Shown: one piece after another, positions 58,602 through 64,000 of the stretch | Position numbering within the stretch: position 1 is the stretch's first letter | How the letters are laid out: each line of letters opens with the position of its first letter | Assembly: GCA_947651225.1 (NCBI GenBank) | Contig: CANSYK010000013.1 | Location: forward strand, 1 to 64,000 | Length of the DNA: 64,000 nt | Direction of reading: 5' to 3' | Source: an uncultured bacterium | GTDB lineage: Bacteria; Bacillota; Clostridia; Lachnospirales; Lachnospiraceae | The notes under the pieces: generated by a model | The model's input: the letters and a program-made list of their open reading frames with translations, nothing else | Database searches by the model: none | What the model was told of the DNA's origin: nothing | Translations under genes and position numbers: made by a program

Positions 58602-59451
58602 ATCCTCCCAACTCCTTTCCCGTAAGTTTAATAAAAACATTTTCCAATGTTGGCTCTGTGGAATGAATCGCTTCAATCCTGTTTTCTTCTAAATATTCTT
58701 TCACCAGAAGAGCAGAAGCAGCACTATTCTCCAGTATTGTCATTTCTCCATTTTTTAAAGTTATCCGAAGTTTATTCAGATGGTCATATTTCTTACAAAT
58801 ATTCATTGGTACCCCGTATTCTACAATGCTGCCTTTATTTAACAATGCAACATGGTCACAAAGATATTCTGCCTCATACATATTATGTGTTGTAAGAAAA
58901 ATCGTTGTCCCCTTTTCCCTTTGCTCTGCCAGAATACAATGTATCTCTCTTGTCGTGACAGGATCCAGACCAGAAGTCGGCTCGTCCAGAAAAAGTATCT
59001 TCGCATGATTCATCAATGCCCTTGCCAGTGACAACCGACTCTTCATGCCTTTTGATAATTTTGAAACTGCAGTACGACGATTTTCATACAAATGAATCCT
59101 CTTTAAAATATGATCAACGGAATTGCGAGGTACATGATAAATTTCGGCATAAAAACACAAATTGTCATATACCGACAAACGGTCATATAATCCAAAACTT
59201 TCCATCATTGTACCGATTTGTTTATGTTCCAGTGCAGTTAGCTTTTTTGTATCCCTTCCAAGAAGCTCTGCATATCCGCTATCCTGCTGCATTTGTCCTG
59301 TCAGAATTTTTATAAGTGTGGTCTTTCCTGCCCCGGACGGTCCTAACATCCCAAAGATTTCCCCCCGCTGTACTTTAAAAGTAATATTATCCAGAATCTG
59401 ATGTTTTGCAAGCTTAAGAGAAAGATTTTTTGTTATAATCATATCACCCAT
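58594..59451 (-). CDS. ABC-2 type transporter ATPase
   Basis: 285 residues. Walker A GPSGAGKTT is at about 38-46, the signature is LSKGMKSRL, Walker B ILFLDEPTSGLDP and the switch TTHNMYEAE. The C-terminal 65 residues form the DUF4162-like extension common to drug/bacteriocin exporters (EPTLENVFIKLTGKEL). ATG 59451 is preceded by AAAGGAGG and overlaps the DUF3021 gene by eight bases; the permease overlaps its end, so all genes are coupled. Confidence 0.92.
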   Translation of the reverse strand: MGDMIITKNLSLKLAKHQILDNITFKVQRGEIFGMLGPSGAGKTTLIKILTGQMQQDSGYAELLGRDTKKLTALEHKQIGTMMESFGLYDRLSVYDNLCFYAEIYHVPRNSVDHILKRIHLYENRRTAVSKLSKGMKSRLSLARALMNHAKILFLDEPTSGLDPVTTREIHCILAEQREKGTTIFLTTHNMYEAEYLCDHVALLNKGSIVEYGVPMNICKKYDHLNKLRITLKNGEMTILENSAASALLVKEYLEENRIEAIHSTEPTLENVFIKLTGKELGGYE

Positions 59452-59929
59452 TTTTAGAAGCCTCCTTTTCTTTCAAACGCCGCAATGCTTCTTCCATCTG
59501 CCTGTTTTCCATCTTTTCTTTTATTAACATAGTAAAAAAACTCCCAAGAAAGGAAAGCCCAAAGCAAAGAAAAAACATTACCCATGGCTGCCACATATTT
59601 GCGGGAAACCAGTGAAATATGACAATAAAAGAAGCTATAATGGCTGTCAAAGAAAGCAGCATACCAATTGTCCTCAAGCAAATTGACATTTTCTTTATCA
59701 ATATATCTGTAAAAAAAACAAAACGCACCCCAACATTCAGAACCGAAATACATAAAAACTGAAAAGAAATCTTTACCGGAACCCCCTGGCTTCCCAGTTC
59801 AAACATGGCAGAAATCTCCTTCGCAGAATTTCCGAATATCAGACATAAAATATTCATCATTAACATCGTAAATCCAAATATGATCATTACCTCTGCCAGA
59901 TAACCAAAAATTGTTTTCTTTTCTTCCAT
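59444..59929 (-). CDS. DUF3021 membrane protein
   Basis: 161 residues with four membrane helices (about 10-32, 52-72, 85-108, 115-138) and a charged cytoplasmic C-terminus rich in Glu/Arg/Lys (MENRQMEEALRRLKEKE). DUF3021 proteins are typically encoded beside LytTR regulators and are thought to restrain them at the membrane, in place of a histidine kinase. It follows the LytTR gene with no gap and overlaps the ATPase gene. AGGGGTGAT lies before ATG 59929. Confidence 0.85.
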   Translation of the reverse strand: MEEKKTIFGYLAEVMIIFGFTMLMMNILCLIFGNSAKEISAMFELGSQGVPVKISFQFLCISVLNVGVRFVFFTDILIKKMSICLRTIGMLLSLTAIIASFIVIFHWFPANMWQPWVMFFLCFGLSFLGSFFTMLIKEKMENRQMEEALRRLKEKEASKNG

Positions 59930-60370
59930 TTATATCACCCCTAATCTTTTTTTCAAAGCATCCGCATATTGCCTTGAAGCTATAATTTGTTCGCCATTTG
60001 TCATAGTAATCCGAATTCTTCTGTTAATGTCCGCTTTCAATGATTGAATTTTTTGCAGATGAACCAGAAGGGATTTGCTTATACGGAAGAAACCGTATTC
60101 CTCCAGCTGCTGCTCCAGCTCATACAACCGAAAATCCGACTCATATATTTCGTCATCTGTGTAAATAAAGCACTTCCGCTCCACACTTTCTATATAGATT
60201 ACCTGTGCGATATCCAGTAAGTAAATTTCATTGTCCTTCCTGCCCGTTAACTGCTGATTCATCATCCGCAATGTCGATAAAAGCTTTTCCACATCCGATG
60301 TCAATTTCTTACAGGTAACAGAAATTTTTAAATCTTTTGCTTCTTCATCAATCAAAATCTCTATCTTCAA
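59930..60370 (-). CDS. LytTR-domain transcriptional regulator
   Basis: 146 residues: an N-terminal acidic segment (MKIEILIDEEAKDLKISVTC) and a LytTR DNA-binding domain (about 45-146; IYLLDIAQVIYIESVERKCF, EEYGFFRISKSLLVHL, GEQIIASRQYADALKKRL). There is no receiver domain, so it is not a classical response regulator. The start is TTG 60370 with GGAGGGAGGTGG upstream. Such LytTR/DUF3021 pairs often repress or activate their own ABC operon. A promoter (60401-60428) lies just upstream. Confidence 0.88.
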   Translation of the reverse strand: MKIEILIDEEAKDLKISVTCKKLTSDVEKLLSTLRMMNQQLTGRKDNEIYLLDIAQVIYIESVERKCFIYTDDEIYESDFRLYELEQQLEEYGFFRISKSLLVHLQKIQSLKADINRRIRITMTNGEQIIASRQYADALKKRLGVI

Positions 60371-60400
60371 AATACCACCTCCCTCCTGAAAGTTATTTCT

Positions 60401-60428
60401 ATTATACTTTATACTACACAGCGTTCAA
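60401..60428 (-). promoter_or_regulatory. Promoter of the LytTR/DUF3021/ABC operon
   Basis: On the minus strand TTGAAC (60428-60423), 16-base spacer, TATAAT (60406-60401), about 30 bases before the TTG start. The spacer contains AGTATAAAG, so self-binding by LytTR is possible. Confidence 0.65.
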
Positions 60429-60515
60429 CCACCTGAAACACAGAATGCCACTTTTCAAACGTAAGATGCCAGTATCTTGTGTCCCACTGCTACTACCTGC
60501 CACACTTTCCATTCA

Positions 60516-60555
60516 AAAAATAAAAGCAGGTATTTCTACACCTGCTTTTATTTTT
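60516..60555 (-). terminator. Strong intrinsic terminator
   Basis: Perfect 16-bp arms (60516-60531 and 60540-60555), AAAAATAAAAGCAGGT and its complement, 8-base loop. It lies 9 bases past the stop of the AAA/PD-(D/E)XK gene and ends in T residues on both strands. Confidence 0.85.
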
Positions 60556-60564
60556 GTATCTCAT

Positions 60565-62256
60565 TCAGCCAATCAAAACATTCTTTCCTTCAAATGCAAA
60601 CCCATACATTCTAATCCGTTCTGCTGGAATTCCCTTTGCCTGCAAGGATTCTGCATAACGCTTTTTTTCAATCTGCAAAAGCGCTTCCTTTACCGTATCT
60701 TCCAGACTTTTCTCCTTTTGCGGGCGATACACTTTGAACTCCAGGATAATGGCATCGTCTTTTTCATTTCCTTTTAATGGTTCCAGCATAATATCATAAC
60801 GCCCAAAACCACTTTCACGGTTTGAAGTAATTGTATAGCGGTCTGCTAAATCCGTCATCAACCCCAGCACAAACCCATGATAAAAACGTTCCGGCTGTGA
60901 TTTTTCCGATGGCTTTCTGCCTGTATCAAAATTACTGAATGTATCCAGGGTAACACGGTTCATGTACTCATTCATTGCATCAATATCTCCTGACAACAAT
61001 GCCCTGACAAAATCATTGTATGCCGGTGAATACTTTCGAAACCACCCCCTGACCATATCCTGGAACATAAATTTGACTTCTTTATTAGTAAGCTTTAAGT
61101 CATACTCTGCACCCCGCTCGCTAAATATATAATGTTCCACCTTCAAATAACCGCTTGCCAAAAGCAGACTCCAGATGGCATCTTCGTTGTTGTCAAGCTG
61201 GTTAAATACAATCTGCTCATCAATTATTGTATGATTTGTTCCACCATTTAGCAAATCTTCCATAATAACCTTTACATTTTTACTTCCTTCCTGTATCAGC
61301 TTTCCAACAAGACTGTTACTGCTGGTATTCGCCCAGTAAATCGAAAATTTTCTTTTATCAAGAAAATTTATAATTGACCATGGATTATAGATATCTGTCC
61401 TGTTTCCAAATGTAAAGCCATCATACCAATCCCGAACTCCTTTTTCCATATCCTCCAGTGAAAACTCATGCAGGGCTTCTGTCACCTCTTTTTGGGTAAA
61501 GCCAAAAAAATCCGCATATTTATCAGAAGTTGCCGTGATCACTTCAAGATTATTTAAGTCAGAAAAAATACTTTCTTTACTAACACGTGTAATTCCTGTC
61601 ATAATTGCCCTGTCAAGATACGGATTCGTCTTAAAAGTGGAATGAAACAGATTTCCTGTAAATGCCACCATCTCTTCCCAATAACCGTTCACATAGGCTT
61701 CTTGCATTGGTGTATCATACTCATCCAGTAAAATAATAACTTTTTTCCCATAATACTGCATCAGCAATTTGGAAAGCATATTTAACGACATCGCCGCAAT
61801 ATATTCATCCATTTCCCATGATACTTCATTAAAAAGTATTTTTTCTTTCTCACTCATTAATCCATCCACAGTTAAAAGAAAATCATATTTATCATACTGT
61901 TCATAAATCAGACGGCATATCATTTTGCGCATTTGTGAAAAATCTCTTGTTCCTTTTACCCCTGCAAAACTGAGACTGATAACCGGAAACTTTCCCTGCA
62001 AGCTGTGGTATTCTTCCTCCTTCCATATATTCAGCCCTTCAAACAAATCACTTCGATTGGCATATTCCACAGAAAAAAACTGTTCCACCATACTCATATT
62101 CAATGTTTTTCCAAACCGCCTTGGACGGGTAATCAATGTCACTTCATCTTCATTTTCCCACCATTCTTTAATAAACAACGTTTTATCTACATAAAAATTA
62201 TGCCTCCCCACAACCTTTTCGTAATTCTGTTTTCCGATTCCAATTACTCTTGCCAT
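60565..62256 (-). CDS. AAA-ATPase-like / PD-(D/E)XK nuclease-like protein
   Basis: 563 residues. The N-terminal AAA-ATPase_like domain has FYVDKTLFIKEWW, a Walker A-like RPRRFGKTLNMSM, and Walker B VIILLDEYDTPMQEAY. The C-terminal domain has GRYDIMLEP and ILEFKVYRPQ, the D...ExK active-site pattern of PD-(D/E)XK nucleases. The family is abundant in gut anaerobes, often in many copies, and its role is not established; transposon or defence links have been suggested. ATG 62256 is preceded by GGGAGAG. It is monocistronic with a strong terminator. Confidence 0.9.
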   Translation of the reverse strand: MARVIGIGKQNYEKVVGRHNFYVDKTLFIKEWWENEDEVTLITRPRRFGKTLNMSMVEQFFSVEYANRSDLFEGLNIWKEEEYHSLQGKFPVISLSFAGVKGTRDFSQMRKMICRLIYEQYDKYDFLLTVDGLMSEKEKILFNEVSWEMDEYIAAMSLNMLSKLLMQYYGKKVIILLDEYDTPMQEAYVNGYWEEMVAFTGNLFHSTFKTNPYLDRAIMTGITRVSKESIFSDLNNLEVITATSDKYADFFGFTQKEVTEALHEFSLEDMEKGVRDWYDGFTFGNRTDIYNPWSIINFLDKRKFSIYWANTSSNSLVGKLIQEGSKNVKVIMEDLLNGGTNHTIIDEQIVFNQLDNNEDAIWSLLLASGYLKVEHYIFSERGAEYDLKLTNKEVKFMFQDMVRGWFRKYSPAYNDFVRALLSGDIDAMNEYMNRVTLDTFSNFDTGRKPSEKSQPERFYHGFVLGLMTDLADRYTITSNRESGFGRYDIMLEPLKGNEKDDAIILEFKVYRPQKEKSLEDTVKEALLQIEKKRYAESLQAKGIPAERIRMYGFAFEGKNVLIG

Positions 62257-62301
62257 ACGCTCTCCCTTTTATTCTGAACCTATTGTCGGAATTCTTTCAC
62301 C

Positions 62302-63441
62302 TCAAAATGCCTGTTTGTCAGCAATACGCATTAACTCACGCTCTGACTCTATCTCGGATGGATATGGATATGCCCTGGCACACTTTTCAAACTTTCTTTT
62401 GATTGCCTCTGCCTTAGAAAAATCCGACTCACAAAGCAGCGCATATGCATATTCTGTCCTCAGCACAGCCAGAAACTTTTTCATTGATTTCATAAACTTT
62501 TGCTGCTCCTTTGTAAAAAGCTTTGCCGCCGCCTCTTTATTGCCATCAATCAATTCACAATACATTCGGTCACAAGTCAGTAAACTCCTGTAAATTCCCA
62601 CTATTCCACTTTCTATTTTAAGGAAATGTGCCATCAATTTATTGGCCTCTTCAAAACTCTGCATATCCATAAGGCGGTTACAGGCAAAAACACCAATCGT
62701 AGCAATCACGCTGTTGCGCATCTCATCATCAGCAGGCATACGAAACCATTCCTCTGGCATATCTTTCAACCGAATCCCCTTTGCCTGCTGCTCCTGTACC
62801 TTCAGTTGTATCCAGAAGGAACGAAGCGCCTTATCATCTTTTGCCAGCGAAAGTGCATTGTATCCATCATTGTCAACAACGCCCAACCGCATAGGAACAC
62901 CATTCATAAGCCCCAAAATAAAGCCAATCACAGAAAACATCAGCAATGAAACTGTCAAAAAGTTCATCCCCGGAATAATTAAATAAAAGCATAAAAATAT
63001 AGCAGATACCACAATATTCATAATAGAACCGCCAAAATTATATAAAGCAACAGGAATTTTCCCATTTACCATGTCAGGCGGATTCATAAGACATTGTCCC
63101 CCTGTCCCTGTAAGTGAAAAACGTTTCCGTCTAATCCTGCCATTTTCCTTTAACCACATAAAATTCATAATCCGAAAAGAGCTGAACTGATATCCTGTGG
63201 CCAGCCCAAAAACCAAATGCCCTGCCTCATGTATAACCATCTGCACCAAAATGCCAAAATACATAATAATAATTAATAAAAGCATTGTACAAAATTCTTC
63301 TAAAGGCGTTCTATCTACTGACTTATGGGCATCAATAAAAACCCCTATCAATACTCCACAAATTGCCCCAATCACCACAAAAAATGCTCCTGCAATCCAT
63401 TGCTGCCACGAACGCTTCCTCTTTTTCTGTTTCTTTTCCAT
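62302..63441 (-). CDS. M50-like membrane metalloprotease
   Basis: 379 residues. The N-terminus is basic (MEKKQKKRKRSWQQW), then membrane helices at about 14-36 and 52-70. The zinc motif HEAGH spans 71-75 (VIHEAGHLVFGL) and a second motif, NDGYNA in GVVDNDGYNALSLAKD, resembles the NPDG/LDG motif of site-2 proteases. Two more helices lie around 133-180. The last 170 residues are a cytoplasmic helical, TPR-like region (MRNSVIATIGVFACNRLMDM, EAAAKLFTKEQQKFMKSM). It probably cleaves a membrane-embedded substrate, but no PDZ domain or anti-sigma partner is adjacent. GAAGG precedes ATG 63441. Confidence 0.82.
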   Translation of the reverse strand: MEKKQKKRKRSWQQWIAGAFFVVIGAICGVLIGVFIDAHKSVDRTPLEEFCTMLLLIIIMYFGILVQMVIHEAGHLVFGLATGYQFSSFRIMNFMWLKENGRIRRKRFSLTGTGGQCLMNPPDMVNGKIPVALYNFGGSIMNIVVSAIFLCFYLIIPGMNFLTVSLLMFSVIGFILGLMNGVPMRLGVVDNDGYNALSLAKDDKALRSFWIQLKVQEQQAKGIRLKDMPEEWFRMPADDEMRNSVIATIGVFACNRLMDMQSFEEANKLMAHFLKIESGIVGIYRSLLTCDRMYCELIDGNKEAAAKLFTKEQQKFMKSMKKFLAVLRTEYAYALLCESDFSKAEAIKRKFEKCARAYPYPSEIESERELMRIADKQAF

Positions 63442-63487
63442 TTTACCTTCTCCCTATAGTTGTGTGGTTGTCGTCTCCATACCTCTA

Positions 63488-63549
63488 GAGCGTGTAACTA
63501 ATTAAATGAAAAAACATTCTCCTTGTTCATTTAATTTATTTACAGTTCC
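63488..63549. repeat. GAGCGTGT motif plus family A repeat
   Basis: GAGCGTGT (63488-63495) is followed by a 28-base segment (63522-63549) that is the exact reverse complement of 35742-35769. Its last base is the first base of the GNAT stop codon (63549-63551). Confidence 0.75.
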
Positions 63550-64000
63550 TAAAGTTCACGATAATATGGGCATATATCTTCATAATGCCCATCTTTCATC
63601 CGAAACCCTTGTGGAATTGTTCCTAACAAGACAAATCCCAGACGTTCATAAAGATGACGTGCATGGATATTGGTTGCTACAACGGCATTAAACTGCAATA
63701 TCTTAAAGCCATGGAGCTTCCCCTGCATCATACAATCTAAAACTAACTTTTCGCCAATATGCTGTCCTCTGAAATCTGAACTCACTGCATAGCTTGCATT
63801 ACATATATGGGCACACCGGCCAACATTGTTGGGGTGCAATATATACAGCCCGCAGACCTCCTCTGTTTCAGAATTTACAGCAACCGCACTATATGTCTGC
63901 GAAGCAAAGAATTCCGCTCCTGTCTGAACTGTCAAAAGTTCTTCCTGCGGAAAAGCATTGCCTTCCTCTACAATTTCATTCCATATTTTAATCATCTCTG
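63549..64000 (-). CDS. GNAT acetyltransferase, 5' end cut by window edge
   Basis: The visible 148 codons start at an in-frame ATG at 63995, but the frame stays open to the window end. Typical relatives begin about 13 residues earlier, so the start is probably outside. The acetyl-CoA site DFRGQHIGEKLVLDCM (RGxxIG) and the C-terminal NIHARHLYERLGFVLLGTIP identify a GNAT N-acetyltransferase close to the phosphinothricin/L-amino-acid N-acetyltransferase group. The substrate is unknown. The stop codon overlaps a repeat element. Confidence 0.85.
   Translation of the reverse strand, partial: EMIKIWNEIVEEGNAFPQEELLTVQTGAEFFASQTYSAVAVNSETEEVCGLYILHPNNVGRCAHICNASYAVSSDFRGQHIGEKLVLDCMMQGKLHGFKILQFNAVVATNIHARHLYERLGFVLLGTIPQGFRMKDGHYEDICPYYREL

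Noticed and set aside
1-64000. CRISPR arrays, tRNA or rRNA genes, prophage or intact insertion sequences
   Set aside because: No regularly spaced repeats, no tRNA T-loop/acceptor pattern, no rRNA-like sequence, and no integrase or transposase genes were recognised by eye.

Overview
The window looks like chromosomal DNA of a low-GC Gram-positive anaerobe, most likely a Lachnospiraceae member (Clostridia, Bacillota). This is an inference from the purine-rich ribosome binding sites, a Gram-positive-type LexA box before uvrA, ClpC and RadA, many OmpR-type two-component pairs beside ABC transporters, GTG and TTG starts, and short intergenic palindromes repeated through the window. No tRNA, rRNA, CRISPR array, prophage or intact insertion sequence was seen.

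Region 1 (1-14.9 kb) concerns envelope sensing and defence. It holds the end of an exported protein, an ECF-type sigma/anti-sigma pair, a GH5 glycosidase, an orphan response regulator followed by a histidine kinase/ABC permease deletion fossil, an HD-GYP protein, an intact FtsX-type ABC transporter with its own regulator and kinase, and a VanR/VanS-like pair followed by a VanY-like D,D-carboxypeptidase without vanHAX.

Region 2 (15-32.5 kb) is mainly minus strand. It holds a heterodimeric ABC exporter, an rRNA-type methyltransferase (plus strand), radA and clpC with two unknown small genes, a cohesin-like surface protein, an SH3/GH73-type autolysin, Hsp33, a methyltransferase, and a diguanylate cyclase with a LacI-like sensor domain.

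Region 3 (32.7-37.4 kb) is a decaying regulator-kinase-FtsX permease-ATPase module. The ATPase, permease and kinase are broken by frameshifts and deletions, and the regulator carries a CA/C microsatellite in its DNA-binding wing. With the 4 kb fossil and the intact 6.4-11.6 kb module, the window shows similar systems in three states of preservation.

Region 4 (37.4-52 kb) is housekeeping and surface metabolism: uvrA with an SOS box, a YfbR-like nucleotidase, an ABC permease/ATPase pair without a binding protein, HIT, a flavodoxin/SCP2-like protein, a rhomboid protease, a MerR regulator, rfbC-rfbD, a glycosyltransferase and an M29-type aminopeptidase.

Region 5 (52-64 kb) holds the most interesting modules. 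One is a translationally coupled operon of two unrelated glutamate-cysteine ligase families and an EgtC/YafJ-like class II amidotransferase, below a DUF1858 redox-disulfide gene, which suggests gamma-glutamyl thiol chemistry. The next is a Ser/His signal-peptidase-like protein, an NTP_transf_5 nucleotidyltransferase and a PqqD-like protein, reminiscent of RiPP loci but with no visible precursor. Then follow a LytTR/DUF3021/ABC-2 operon, an AAA/PD-(D/E)XK protein, an M50-like membrane protease and a GNAT enzyme cut by the window end.

At least three families of short palindromic repeats lie at gene ends, sometimes overlapping stop codons or lying next to ribosome binding sites.
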